Shown here in pieces: positions 38,456-48,037 of a stretch of DNA of 64,000 bases. The notes beneath the pieces were generated by a model. The model was given only the letters and a program-made list of their open reading frames with translations. It was not told the DNA's origin and did no database searches. This DNA is from Pseudomonas sp. MWU13-2100 (lineage in GTDB: Bacteria > Pseudomonadota > Gammaproteobacteria > Pseudomonadales > Pseudomonadaceae). The position numbers and the translations under genes were made by a program. The stretch lies in the NCBI RefSeq assembly GCF_023242365.1, contig NZ_JALLIX010000032.1, positions 1 to 64,000 on the forward strand, in the 5' to 3' direction. Numbering within the stretch: the first letter of the stretch is position 1; each line of letters opens with the position of its first letter.

Positions 38456-39499
38456 ATGCGTGTTGATTCAAAAAAAGATAATGCGTTGGAAGAATTTGAG
38501 TTTCGAAGATTTGTTCGTGCGTTTTTAAGGCAGAAATTTGTTGTTATCGGTTCTACTGTTTTGGGGGCTGCTCTGGCAGCGAGCTATGCTTTTCTGGCTT
38601 CTCCCGTTTATGAGGCGAAAGTTTCTGTGATGCCGCCGTCTCAGAGTGATATATATAACTTTAACTACGGTCGAATAAGAGAGCCGGGGTTGGCTCCTTA
38701 CACAGTTAACGATGTCTATAATATTTACACTCGATATCTGCAGGCAGAGGCCCTCCGTCTAGATTTTTTTAGCAAGATTTATGTGCCGAGTTTGCCCCTG
38801 GAGGAGCAACAAAAATCCCGGGATGTCCTGCGCTCGAAGTTTTCCAAGGTGTTGCGTGTGGTTCCGCTGCTCGGGGAAAACGCTGGCAGGTATTCGGTTG
38901 TCGTGCGGGCCACTAATCCCGAGACAGCCAAAGAGTGGGTTGCTGAATATGTGGCTCAGGCTGGTGAATTAGCCAAGAAGGAAATAATCAAGAACGTTTC
39001 AATTGAGTCTGAGGTCTGGGCTCGTAATTTGGAGCAGCAGATTAGTTCCGCCAGAGAGAAAAGCAGCAAGGCTAGAGAAGACTCAATTGCCAGGTTGGGT
39101 GAGGCGCTGCAGGTTGCCGAGTCAATCGGTCTGGAGAAGCCGCCAGCGATCACGGTGAGTCAGTCGGCCATTGCGGGTGGGGAGGCTGGCCAGCTTACGT
39201 ATATGCGTGGCGCGAAAGCGCTAAGGGCGGAAGTTGAAAGTTTACGGGCGCGCCAGTCTGATGACCCTTTTACGGATAACTTGCGTGATCTTCAGGATCG
39301 ATATAGCTTCTTCAAGGCGCTGAAAATAGAGCCGGCGGTGGTATCTGTCTATCGGCAAGACGGGGTTGTGGAGTTGCCAGATAACCCGGTGGAGCCTCAC
39401 AAGGCTCTGATCCTTATATTGGGTGTTATTGCTGGCCTGATCGTAGGCATTGCTTTCGTATTGCTTCGTGGGCTGTTTGTCGCTAGGTCGGAAGAATAG
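38456..39499 (+). CDS. wzz: O-antigen chain length determinant Wzz
   Basis: A 347-residue inner-membrane polysaccharide co-polymerase that sets the modal length of Wzy-made O-antigen. The N-terminal helix is FVVIGSTVLGAALAASYAFLA and the C-terminal helix is ALILILGVIAGLIVGIAFVL, with a coiled-coil-rich periplasmic domain between. The DNA becomes AT-rich from about 38.3 kb, where the O-antigen locus starts. The promoter is probably in 38271-38455, which has TTGACT at 38387-38392 but no well-spaced -10. Confidence 0.88.
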   Translation: MRVDSKKDNALEEFEFRRFVRAFLRQKFVVIGSTVLGAALAASYAFLASPVYEAKVSVMPPSQSDIYNFNYGRIREPGLAPYTVNDVYNIYTRYLQAEALRLDFFSKIYVPSLPLEEQQKSRDVLRSKFSKVLRVVPLLGENAGRYSVVVRATNPETAKEWVAEYVAQAGELAKKEIIKNVSIESEVWARNLEQQISSAREKSSKAREDSIARLGEALQVAESIGLEKPPAITVSQSAIAGGEAGQLTYMRGAKALRAEVESLRARQSDDPFTDNLRDLQDRYSFFKALKIEPAVVSVYRQDGVVELPDNPVEPHKALILILGVIAGLIVGIAFVLLRGLFVARSEE

Positions 39500-39967
39500 G
39501 GGTTTTGGAAAATCAGCCTGGGAGGGGATTTCTGTCCTTGGCTCAGAAACAGACTGTTTGGCCGTTTAGTTGAAGCGGATCGGGTTCTGGTTGGGGTGTT
39601 GATTTCAGCGCCCTTGCTACTGTCGAATCTGACAGGAATGTTTGCAGGTAAAACGCCGCTATCCGGGAGTCGCATGTTTTTTTAATGTGCGGGGTTGAAT
39701 CTGTGCCCGGTACCATGCTAGTCCGGGTGCGATCAAAGATTGGTAATCGCGTCGAAGCGGCTTGCGTTGCAGGCGTGGTTTTGAGTGTGTGCAGGTGGAA
39801 AGGAGGGTGTTGAGCTCTTCGTTGGCTTTCTGAAAATTCTTATGGCTCCCATAGGCGCTTTCGGTATAATTTCTAATTTGCGCAGCCGTAATGTCTATTC
39901 AAAAATGCGAAATTTTGCGCGTTTTTTTTGCGATCGACTTAATATTGATGAATGGCAAGGGAAAACA
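39500..39967 (+). other. 468-base gap between wzz and tviB
   Basis: No supported gene. The open frame from 39785 continues into tviB but its first 61 codons do not look like the family, and AAGGGA before ATG 39968 marks the real start. A perfect TATAAT at 39865-39870, about 100 bases upstream of tviB, is a promoter candidate with a poor -35. A shorter, older gene remnant cannot be excluded. Confidence 0.4.
39865..39870 (+). promoter_or_regulatory. Candidate -10 element upstream of tviB
   Basis: TATAAT in the context TTCGGTATAATTTC. No convincing -35 hexamer lies 16-18 bases upstream. It could give the main O-antigen operon its own promoter separate from wzz. Confidence 0.35.
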
Positions 39968-41245
39968 ATGCTTAAACTCGAAGATGTGAAGTTGGCCATA
40001 GTGGGGCTCGGTTATGTGGGCTTGCCGCTGGCGGTTGAGTTTGGCAAAAAAATGCAAGTCGTCGGATTTGATATCAGCCAGCTTCGAATCGAGGCGCTCA
40101 AAGCCGGTCATGACGCTACTCTCGAAGTGTCTGATTCTGAGTTGCGTTCTGCGTCGGGTTTAAGTTTTAGCTCTGTGCTGGAAAATTTGTCTGCCTGCAA
40201 TATATATATTGTTACCGTCCCAACCCCGATTGATGAGCATAAGAGACCGGATCTGACTCCTTTGGTTAAAGCCAGTGAGTCGATTGGACGTGTTTTGAAA
40301 AAGGGCGATATCGTTATTTATGAGTCAACAGTCTATCCTGGCGCTACTGAAGAAGACTGTGTTCCAGTGCTGGAAAAAGTATCCGGACTGAAGTTCAATG
40401 TCGATTTCTATGCAGGCTATAGCCCGGAGCGGATAAATCCTGGCGATAAAGAGCATCGTGTTACTACCATCAAGAAAGTAACTGCAGGGTCCACTCCAGA
40501 GGTCGCTGATCTGGTTGATGCTTTGTATAATGAAATAATTGTCGCCGGCACTCATAAGGCCAAAAGTATCAAGGTTGCCGAGGCGGCGAAGGTTATTGAA
40601 AATACACAACGCGACTTGAATATTGCCCTGATCAACGAGTTGGCACTTATTTTTAATAAAATGGGTATCGACACTCAGGCGGTTCTGGAGGCGGCTGGGA
40701 CGAAGTGGAACTTCTTGCCTTTCCGTCCGGGACTGGTTGGCGGCCACTGCATCGGTGTAGATCCCTATTACTTGACTCACAAGGCGCAATCCATCGGATA
40801 TCATCCGGAGATCATTTTGGCGGGTCGTCGCTTGAATGACAGCATGGGAGCCTATGTGGTATCTCAACTTGTCAAGGCGATGCTCAAACGCAAGATTCAT
40901 GTTGATGGTGCTCGCGTCTTGATCATGGGGTTGACGTTCAAAGAGAACTGCCCGGACCTGCGTAACACTAAAATCATCGATATCGTGAATGAACTTGCTG
41001 AATTCAATATTGTTGTTGATGTTTATGATCCGTGGGTAGATGCGGCGGAAGCAATGCACGAATACTCAATCACTCCTATCGGGCAACCACAGGTCGATTC
41101 TTACGACGGTATCATCTTGGCTGTCGCACACAGTGAGTTCTCTGCGATGGGGGCTGAGCAGATTCGCAGCCTGGGTAAAGCTGAGCATGTTCTCTATGAT
41201 CTCAAGTACCTGCTGGATGCCTCTCAATCAGATCTGCGTCTCTGA
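39968..41245 (+). CDS. tviB: UDP-N-acetylhexosamine 6-dehydrogenase (TviB/WbpO type)
   Basis: A 425-residue nucleotide-sugar dehydrogenase that oxidises C6 of UDP-GlcNAc or UDP-GalNAc to the uronic acid in two NAD-dependent steps. The Rossmann motif is VGLGYVGLPLAVEFG and the catalytic cysteine is in GGHCIGVDPYYLTHKAQ. It is close to TviB of the Vi antigen and WbpO of P. aeruginosa O6. With the following epimerase it should supply UDP-GalNAcA. ATG 39968 follows AAGGGA. Confidence 0.9.
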   Translation: MLKLEDVKLAIVGLGYVGLPLAVEFGKKMQVVGFDISQLRIEALKAGHDATLEVSDSELRSASGLSFSSVLENLSACNIYIVTVPTPIDEHKRPDLTPLVKASESIGRVLKKGDIVIYESTVYPGATEEDCVPVLEKVSGLKFNVDFYAGYSPERINPGDKEHRVTTIKKVTAGSTPEVADLVDALYNEIIVAGTHKAKSIKVAEAAKVIENTQRDLNIALINELALIFNKMGIDTQAVLEAAGTKWNFLPFRPGLVGGHCIGVDPYYLTHKAQSIGYHPEIILAGRRLNDSMGAYVVSQLVKAMLKRKIHVDGARVLIMGLTFKENCPDLRNTKIIDIVNELAEFNIVVDVYDPWVDAAEAMHEYSITPIGQPQVDSYDGIILAVAHSEFSAMGAEQIRSLGKAEHVLYDLKYLLDASQSDLRL

Positions 41246-41304
41246 ATATCAGGGTCTGTAAAGACCCTGATTCGTTACCGCCGGAAAAACAAGTCGAGAG
41301 TCAA

Positions 41305-42354
41305 ATGATCCGTTTCGAAGAAGTTAAAGCTGAAATTCAACAATCCCCAAAGGTTTGGCTGATTACGGGGGTGGCCGGATTTATTGGCTCCAATTTACTG
41401 GAGACACTGCTGCAATTAGATCAGCGGGTTGTAGGTCTCGATAACTTTGCAACAGGGCACCAGCATAATCTCGATGAAGTGCAATCAATAGTGAGCCCTG
41501 AACAATGGGCACGCTTTGTGTTGGTAAAAGGTGATATCAGAAATATTGACGATTGCCGATCCGCGATGACTTTCCCTGCGGCCACCGATATTCCGGTGGA
41601 TTACGTCTTGCACCAGGCCGCATTAGGTTCTGTTCCACGTTCCATCAATGATCCCGTTACAACGAACAGTACCAATATCGACGGTTTTCTGAATATGTTG
41701 GTTGCGGCGAAGGATGCGAAAGTAAAAAGTTTTACTTATGCCGCGTCCAGTTCTACCTATGGCGATCATCCTGGACTTCCAAAGGTTGAAGGTGTGATTG
41801 GCAAGCCACTGTCCCCTTATGCGGTCACAAAGTATGTAAACGAACTGTATGCTGAGGTTTTTTCCAGTACATACGGGTTCAATACCATTGGGCTTCGCTA
41901 TTTTAACGTCTTTGGCAAGCGTCAGGATCCGAATGGCGCCTATGCAGCCGTGATCCCTAAGTGGACGGCGGCCATGATCAATAATGAAGCGGTTTTCGTC
42001 AATGGTGATGGTGAAACAAGTCGGGACTTTTGCTTCGTAGAAAACGCAGTGCAAGCCAATATACTGGCTGCCTGTGCCAGTCCTGAAGCAAAGAATAATG
42101 TTTACAACGTCGCGGTCGGTGACAGGACAACATTGAATCAGGTTTTTTTCTGCATCAAGGACGCGTTGGCTCGTGTTGATGTCAACTCTACATCGGATAT
42201 GGTCTATCGGGATTTTCGGGCTGGCGACGTAAGGCACTCGCAGGCGAATATTGATAAGGCCAAGACTTTGTTGGGCTATAAACCACTATTCACTGTTGGT
42301 GAGGGTATGTTGAAATCAGCAAGTTGGTATGTCTCCTTCTTTGCAGGAAGTTAA
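41305..42354 (+). CDS. tviC: UDP-N-acetylglucosamine(uronate) 4-epimerase (TviC/WbpP type)
   Basis: A 349-residue SDR epimerase with GVAGFIGSNLLE, the catalytic SSSTYGDHPGLPK region and YAVTK. It interconverts GlcNAc and GalNAc forms at C4 of the UDP-sugar or its uronate. The pair with TviB is the standard route to UDP-GalNAcA. GAGAG lies before ATG 41305, and wzx follows 5 bases after the stop. Confidence 0.9.
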   Translation: MIRFEEVKAEIQQSPKVWLITGVAGFIGSNLLETLLQLDQRVVGLDNFATGHQHNLDEVQSIVSPEQWARFVLVKGDIRNIDDCRSAMTFPAATDIPVDYVLHQAALGSVPRSINDPVTTNSTNIDGFLNMLVAAKDAKVKSFTYAASSSTYGDHPGLPKVEGVIGKPLSPYAVTKYVNELYAEVFSSTYGFNTIGLRYFNVFGKRQDPNGAYAAVIPKWTAAMINNEAVFVNGDGETSRDFCFVENAVQANILAACASPEAKNNVYNVAVGDRTTLNQVFFCIKDALARVDVNSTSDMVYRDFRAGDVRHSQANIDKAKTLLGYKPLFTVGEGMLKSASWYVSFFAGS

Positions 42355-42359
42355 GGTTA

Positions 42360-43583
42360 GTGACTAAAGAGATCTGCGCTATCACTGTTCTTGCAAACAA
42401 ACTTTGCATGTTTGTATTGTTGTTCAGTTTGGCAAGAATTTTAGGCGTCGAACTATACGGCGTGTTTTCTTACCATTACGCGATAGTCACAGGCATCGCA
42501 ACGGTGGTAGGAGAGTGCTTGAGTGTGGCGTTGAGTCGTTATGCGATCCTGAATGCAGAGGAAGTAAATTACAAGACCTCTTTGGGGCTCATGTCATGGG
42601 GCGGCATCATTGTAGCTGTCCTTTGTGTCATCGTGTTTTTGATTTTTCCGGCGCCAGCTTCTTCTTACGGAATGAATCCCGGTTACTTGCTGATCGGAGC
42701 ATTTTTTCTGGGTTTCGCTTGTGTTTGCAATTTGACTATAACCGGATTGATGTTCTCCCTTAACACCTCGGGGAAATGGGCTGCTGCACTGGCGGTCCAC
42801 GGTCTTATTGGATTGCTGCTGGTAGTTTCCATTGCGAAGATTACAGGGCAAATAGAAGGGGTTATTCTGACGCTCGCGATTTGTACGTTAATCGCGCCTG
42901 CATATGGATTCTTTACAATAAAGAAAAACCACTTCAGACATGGTGACAAGGGGGGGCGAGAGTCTTCTTTTTTTCGACAAATTACGGCATTGCTTTCGCG
43001 CTCAGGGGCTCCTACTATTGCTGGTAGTATGCTACTTGGGGCGCCTGTTCATATTGTTTGTCTGATGATATTTGCCAAATCGAGCTTGAACGTATCGGAG
43101 GTTGGCTATTTTAATCTGTTTTTCCTTTTTTATATTCTGGTCACTGTGTTGCCAAGCTCGCTGACATCCTATGCCATTGTAAAGCTGGCAGGAAGCGGGA
43201 AGAGCGCCAGTAAGCTGTACTTGATGCTCGGGCTATCAATTTCAGTATGCTTGCCTGTGTTCCTGGTCTTGTCGCAGAGCTATTGGCTGTGCCTGCTCGG
43301 CAGTCGTTTTTGCAGCAAAAATGATCTTCTGGCTTACGCAGTATTGGCGGGTGGCATAGGGCTTACGACTACAATCGTCACTCAAATATTGCACAGTAAA
43401 AACATGACCAGGGTTGTTTTTCTTGGTAGCTGTGTTTATGCGTTTGTTTATTTGTCGCTGACAGTAGTGGCAGGGTTAAAAGGCGATATGTTGGCGGTCG
43501 ATCTTTTCAGGTCCTTTGTTTCCGCGCTGGCCGCTCAAATTGCCGTGCTTGCGGTCCTGGGTGGCCGTAAGTTGGTGCAGTGA
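42360..43583 (+). CDS. wzx: O-antigen flippase Wzx
   Basis: A 407-residue protein with about twelve hydrophobic helices and the PST/MATE-like layout of O-unit flippases (LFSLARILGVELYGVFSYHY near the N-terminus). It should move the undecaprenyl-linked repeat unit across the inner membrane. GTG 42360 is the likely start, as the frame further upstream lies inside tviC. The assignment rests on topology and position, since Wzx proteins diverge strongly. Confidence 0.8.
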   Translation: MTKEICAITVLANKLCMFVLLFSLARILGVELYGVFSYHYAIVTGIATVVGECLSVALSRYAILNAEEVNYKTSLGLMSWGGIIVAVLCVIVFLIFPAPASSYGMNPGYLLIGAFFLGFACVCNLTITGLMFSLNTSGKWAAALAVHGLIGLLLVVSIAKITGQIEGVILTLAICTLIAPAYGFFTIKKNHFRHGDKGGRESSFFRQITALLSRSGAPTIAGSMLLGAPVHIVCLMIFAKSSLNVSEVGYFNLFFLFYILVTVLPSSLTSYAIVKLAGSGKSASKLYLMLGLSISVCLPVFLVLSQSYWLCLLGSRFCSKNDLLAYAVLAGGIGLTTTIVTQILHSKNMTRVVFLGSCVYAFVYLSLTVVAGLKGDMLAVDLFRSFVSALAAQIAVLAVLGGRKLVQ

Positions 43584-43698
43584 TGAACATATTGAACATG
43601 CGCGTTGGTGGCACAAGGTGCATGTCTGAAAGTAATATTGGGGCCAGTATTGAGTCTGGTTTACGGTTCAGTTGCGTTTTTTTTGTTGGTTAAGGCTA

Positions 43699-44910
43699 AT
43701 GGTTATATTACTGGTTTCGACGTGCTTGCTGGTATTGCTTGTGCAATGCGTTCTGTGTCTGATATCAAAAAAATATCTCGTTGCTTTGTACGCCGTTTGC
43801 TATTCGGTGCCGTTTTTGGGGCTCGTCAGTTGCTTGTGGAGCGAGACCATTAAACTTTGGCCTATTGGAAACTATGAATTTTATCTGGATGACTTGTTAG
43901 TATTCCGACTTTCGCTGGTCTGGTTTCTTGGGGTTGCTGGTGGACTCGTTGCTTATCTATTGTCATCGCTGGTGCCGCCCAGAAATTTGCAAGTAGAGCG
44001 AAAAACATTTTTTTCTGCGTCGGACTTCAAGTTAGCAGGGGGCATTTTTATTGCGCTGTCCGTCTTCCTTATCGGCTTCAGGTTCGTGAACGCGGGCGCA
44101 CTGCTTGAAATGTTCACGGGTGTCGAGTCAGTGATAGTTTTTTCCATCATTGCGATCATTGCCTTGGCATTTTCCTACCCATCCAGATCGATGTTTTTTG
44201 TGTCTGCGGCTCTGGTGGTTTCTTATTCTATTGTCAACTCAATGGCGGGGAAACGTGATTTTGTTGTCGTGGTTGTCGCTTCGATTCTGGGGCTGTTGTT
44301 TCGCTATAATCAGTTTGTCAAGCTTAAAACTCTGTTGTCCGTTGCTGTATTCATGGCTTTTCTGCTCCTCAGCGGTGTTGTTGTTTCAATGAACCGATTG
44401 GATGTGCCCTTTACGTCGGATAATATTACACAGTATTTCTTGTTCAACTCCTGGAATGCGATAATTTTGCCGCTCGTTCAGCAGTTAACCAATTTCTGGG
44501 ATGGGGAGCACCTGCGTTACGGCCAGACCTATCTCGATATGTTTCTTTCGCTACCACCTTCACCTTTATATTCGGCTTTGGGTATGGAAAAACCCATTGT
44601 GGTGGATAATCCTGCCTTCTGGTATTATATTACCGGGCTCGGTGGGATCCACTCTGCTGGCGTGGCTTTTGAGAATTTCGGACTGTTTGGTGTTTTCCTC
44701 AATGGATTCATCAGTGTCTGCTTCTGGCGGTTGATCGACTCGCGCTGTCGCGAGGACGATTTTTTGCGAATTTTCTTGTACATGCTGTGTGCTTCATCGG
44801 TTATGCACTCTGTTTGGTACGGCGAAATATACTTGCTGAACTCATTGGTTTTTTATGTGATGGCATTAGGATTATTCTTCACGATGAAGCTCGTTCGGGT
44901 TTTGAAGTGA
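43699..44910 (+). CDS. wzy: O-antigen polymerase Wzy
   Basis: A 403-residue polytopic protein with about ten helices and a large periplasmic loop in the C-terminal half (about residues 235-310), typical of Wzy polymerases that link repeat units. It follows wzx as usual. ATG 43699 has TAAGG upstream. The 115 bases before it hold a coupled ATG (43583) and a second frame (from 43605) that encodes a plausible membrane helix, so the true N-terminus is in doubt. Confidence 0.75.
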   Translation: MVILLVSTCLLVLLVQCVLCLISKKYLVALYAVCYSVPFLGLVSCLWSETIKLWPIGNYEFYLDDLLVFRLSLVWFLGVAGGLVAYLLSSLVPPRNLQVERKTFFSASDFKLAGGIFIALSVFLIGFRFVNAGALLEMFTGVESVIVFSIIAIIALAFSYPSRSMFFVSAALVVSYSIVNSMAGKRDFVVVVVASILGLLFRYNQFVKLKTLLSVAVFMAFLLLSGVVVSMNRLDVPFTSDNITQYFLFNSWNAIILPLVQQLTNFWDGEHLRYGQTYLDMFLSLPPSPLYSALGMEKPIVVDNPAFWYYITGLGGIHSAGVAFENFGLFGVFLNGFISVCFWRLIDSRCREDDFLRIFLYMLCASSVMHSVWYGEIYLLNSLVFYVMALGLFFTMKLVRVLK

Positions 44911-44944
44911 GTTTTAATATTTTCATTGGATTGAGATAGTCGGT

Positions 44945-46870
44945 ATGTGCGGAATTGCGGGAGTTGTCGGGTGGAAGCAGGATCAGCAAGGCGCCGTTGC
45001 CGTTGGCAAGATGGTGGATGCGCTGATACATCGAGGGCCCGACGATGGAGCAGTTTGGTCAGATGCCGATAGGGGAGTGTCGCTGGGACACCGGCGGCTT
45101 TCGATCCTGGAACTCTCGGTACACGGCAGTCAGCCGATGATTTCCGATGATGAGCGATATGTTATCGTCTTCAATGGTGAAATCTATAATTTTAATGAGT
45201 TGCGCGAGAAGTTGATTGCGTCAGGTTTGACGCGCGTCTGGCGCGGGCACTCTGATACAGAAGTGTTGCTGGCAGCGCTCGGTGCGTGGGGGGTACAAAA
45301 AACCCTTGAAAACCTGGTGGGTATGTTTGCCTTTGCGGTTTGGGATAAAGTTTCCAGAACGATTACATTGGCACGAGACAGAATGGGAGAGAAGCCACTT
45401 TACTACGGTATTGTGGGCAACCGTTTTGTCTTCTCCTCCGAGTTGAAGGCGATCAAGGCTGCGTTTGGTAGCGATCTGCGAATTGATCGTCATGCGCTAG
45501 CCAAGTTCGTAAGATATGGTTACGTTCCGGCTCCGGAGTCCATCTATGAAGGCATTAAAAAGTTGGAGCCGGCACACTATTTGAGTGTCGGCTCGTTTTC
45601 TAGTGTGCAGGAACCCGTTTCCTATTGGTCGTTACCGCCGGTTGGCGAGTTAAAACATGAACTTTCGCAGGTCAGCGATAAGGAAGTTGTGGATGTTGTC
45701 GGTCAAAGATTGTCTGCTGCAGTAAAATCGCAAATGATCGCCGATGTTCCACTTGGTGCGTTTTTGTCCGGTGGTGTCGATTCAAGCTTGATAGTGTCGT
45801 TGATGCAATCACAGAGTTCTACCAGTATCAACACTTACACGATCGGGTTTAATGAGCCTGAGTTTGATGAGGCACCTTACGCCAAAGCGATTGCCAAGCA
45901 CTTGGGGACTAACCATACCGAGTTTTATCTGAGTGCCGATGATGCTATTTCAATAATTCCGCACCTGCCGGAAATATACGACGAGCCGTTTGCTGACTCC
46001 TCGCAAATACCTACAATCCTGGTCTCCAGGATGACAAAACAGCATGTGTCCGTTGCCCTTTCTGGTGATGGTGGCGATGAGCTTTTTGCCGGATATCCCC
46101 GTTATCAGATTACTGCCGGGCTATGGGAGCGTATAAAAAAGCTGCCGTTGCCTGCACGCCAGGTCATGGCTTATTCACTTCGTTCGCTCTCGTCCAAGGG
46201 GTGGGACAACGTCTGTTCGATTCTGCCGGGCAGTCTTCGAACCAAAGTCAATGGTCGACGTATCTACAGAATGTCCGAGCTGTTGGGCTCTGAAAATCTG
46301 GCGCAGATGTATACCGGTTTGATGTCTCAGTGGCAGTCGACCGACAATGTGGTGCTGGGTGTCGATGCTCAACGGCACGACGTAATTTCCTGGGAGTCGG
46401 CAGTGGATTACGTCGAGGAAATGCGTCGTTGGGACGTCTCTCAGTATTTGCCTGGCGATTTGCTGGTTAAAGTGGATCGTGGTGCGATGAGCGCAAGCCT
46501 GGAAACCCGCGCTCCATTGCTTGATCATCGGGTTGCGGAACTCGCGTTTTCCTTGTCGTCAGACCAACTGATAAAAAATGGTGTGGGGAAGTGGCCGCTT
46601 CGCGAGCTTCTTAAGCGATATGTTCCTACTTCATTTTTTGACAGGCCGAAGGCGGGGTTCTCTATTCCATTGGCTCAATGGTTGCGAGGGCCGCTGAAGG
46701 AGTGGGCAGAGGACCTGTTAACGGAGGAACGGCTGAAGAGAGAGGGCTACTTCGACTCTCAGAAAATTCGCTCGGCATGGCTCCAGCATCAGAACGGAAC
46801 ATACGATCGCAGTCTTCATTTGTGGAATATTCTAATGTTCCAATCCTGGCTCGATAAAAATAGCCACTAA
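44945..46870 (+). CDS. asnB: Glutamine-hydrolysing asparagine synthetase-like amidotransferase
   Basis: A 641-residue protein with an N-terminal glutaminase (catalytic Cys2 in MCGIAGVVG) and a C-terminal synthetase domain with the PPi motif SGGVDSS. In O-antigen clusters such as that of P. aeruginosa O6 (WbpS) this family amidates uronic acids. Here it would convert GalNAcA to GalNAcAN. It could instead be a plain asparagine synthetase, but the position favours sugar amidation. Confidence 0.85.
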   Translation: MCGIAGVVGWKQDQQGAVAVGKMVDALIHRGPDDGAVWSDADRGVSLGHRRLSILELSVHGSQPMISDDERYVIVFNGEIYNFNELREKLIASGLTRVWRGHSDTEVLLAALGAWGVQKTLENLVGMFAFAVWDKVSRTITLARDRMGEKPLYYGIVGNRFVFSSELKAIKAAFGSDLRIDRHALAKFVRYGYVPAPESIYEGIKKLEPAHYLSVGSFSSVQEPVSYWSLPPVGELKHELSQVSDKEVVDVVGQRLSAAVKSQMIADVPLGAFLSGGVDSSLIVSLMQSQSSTSINTYTIGFNEPEFDEAPYAKAIAKHLGTNHTEFYLSADDAISIIPHLPEIYDEPFADSSQIPTILVSRMTKQHVSVALSGDGGDELFAGYPRYQITAGLWERIKKLPLPARQVMAYSLRSLSSKGWDNVCSILPGSLRTKVNGRRIYRMSELLGSENLAQMYTGLMSQWQSTDNVVLGVDAQRHDVISWESAVDYVEEMRRWDVSQYLPGDLLVKVDRGAMSASLETRAPLLDHRVAELAFSLSSDQLIKNGVGKWPLRELLKRYVPTSFFDRPKAGFSIPLAQWLRGPLKEWAEDLLTEERLKREGYFDSQKIRSAWLQHQNGTYDRSLHLWNILMFQSWLDKNSH

Positions 46871-46894
46871 TTCACATTGAGCAAAAGGTTTCCC

Positions 46895-48034
46895 ATGAAG
46901 ATAGTTTTCAATGCACTTTCTGCCCGGCTTGGTGGAGGTCAGACATATCTGATTAATCTTTTTCAGTTCGTACCTGACAATGCGGATCTTGAGATTCTGG
47001 TTTTCGCCCCGGCGTCACTCAAGCTGCCTGATCACCCGAGGATCAAGCGGATCGAACCGGCCTGGCCCACTGAAAACCCGATTATGAGAGCTGTGTGGGA
47101 GCGGTGGGTGCTGCCCGGTATTTTGAAGGCTGAGAAAGCTGACGTACTATTTTGTCCCGGTGGCGTAGTGGGTTCCTCTGCTCCAACAGGTTGCAAAGTT
47201 GCGACAATGTTTCGGAACATGATTCCATTTGATTTGCGAGTGCGCAAAAGTATTCCACTTGGATTGCAGCGTCTGCGAAATTGGTTGTTGAATCGTATTA
47301 TGCTCAAGAGCATGCGCGAAGCGGATCTGACGATATTCATCTCAAATTACGCGCGAAGTGTTATTGAGTCACTGATCAATATCAAAAATCCAGTTACAAT
47401 TCCTCACGGAATCAGCTCGGTATTCAGGACACATGGCGATTCTGCTGTTCTTCGGCCGGATTTTTTACCCGCCGGAGAATATATTTTATACGTGTCGCGA
47501 TTTGATGTTTACAAACATCATTATGAAGTAGTTAGCGCTTATGCAGATCTGCCAAAGGAGCTTCGCGAAAAATTTCCATTGGTTCTTGTGGGCGAAACAA
47601 ACCTGCCGGAGGCCGATCGGGTCAAGTCTCTAGTTGCAAGGCTAGGCCTTGACGGCCAAGTACTATTATTGGGCGCTATTCCCTATCAGATGCTTCCTCC
47701 ACTGTATCATCACGCCTACCTGAATCTCTTTGCCTCATCGTGTGAGAACTGCCCTAATATTCTTCTCGAAGCGCTCGCTTCCGGAAGGCCGATGATTTGC
47801 TCCAACGTAATGCCGATGCCGGAAATTGGAGCGGATGCAGCACTGTATTTTTCTCCGTTTGATTCAAAAGATATAAAAAATGTGCTGTCTGAGGCGCTGA
47901 CAAGTCCTGATACTTTGAAGGCGTTGTCCGTTGCGGCGGTGACGCAGAGCGATAAATTTGACTGGGAAAAGACTTCAAAAAAAACATGGTCAGAGTTGCT
48001 GGCGTTGGCCGTGAGTCCCAAAAAAGGTGTTTGA
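46895..48034 (+). CDS. Family 4 glycosyltransferase
   Basis: A 379-residue GT-B enzyme with the GT4 signature near the C-terminus (LLEALASGRPMICSNVMPMPEIG). It probably adds one sugar of the repeat unit, perhaps the GalNAcA made by the genes upstream. ATG 46895 follows AAAGG; the frame also opens at a TTG six codons upstream. The downstream gene is a pseudogene. Confidence 0.85.
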   Translation: MKIVFNALSARLGGGQTYLINLFQFVPDNADLEILVFAPASLKLPDHPRIKRIEPAWPTENPIMRAVWERWVLPGILKAEKADVLFCPGGVVGSSAPTGCKVATMFRNMIPFDLRVRKSIPLGLQRLRNWLLNRIMLKSMREADLTIFISNYARSVIESLINIKNPVTIPHGISSVFRTHGDSAVLRPDFLPAGEYILYVSRFDVYKHHYEVVSAYADLPKELREKFPLVLVGETNLPEADRVKSLVARLGLDGQVLLLGAIPYQMLPPLYHHAYLNLFASSCENCPNILLEALASGRPMICSNVMPMPEIGADAALYFSPFDSKDIKNVLSEALTSPDTLKALSVAAVTQSDKFDWEKTSKKTWSELLALAVSPKKGV

Positions 48035-48037
48035 TAA

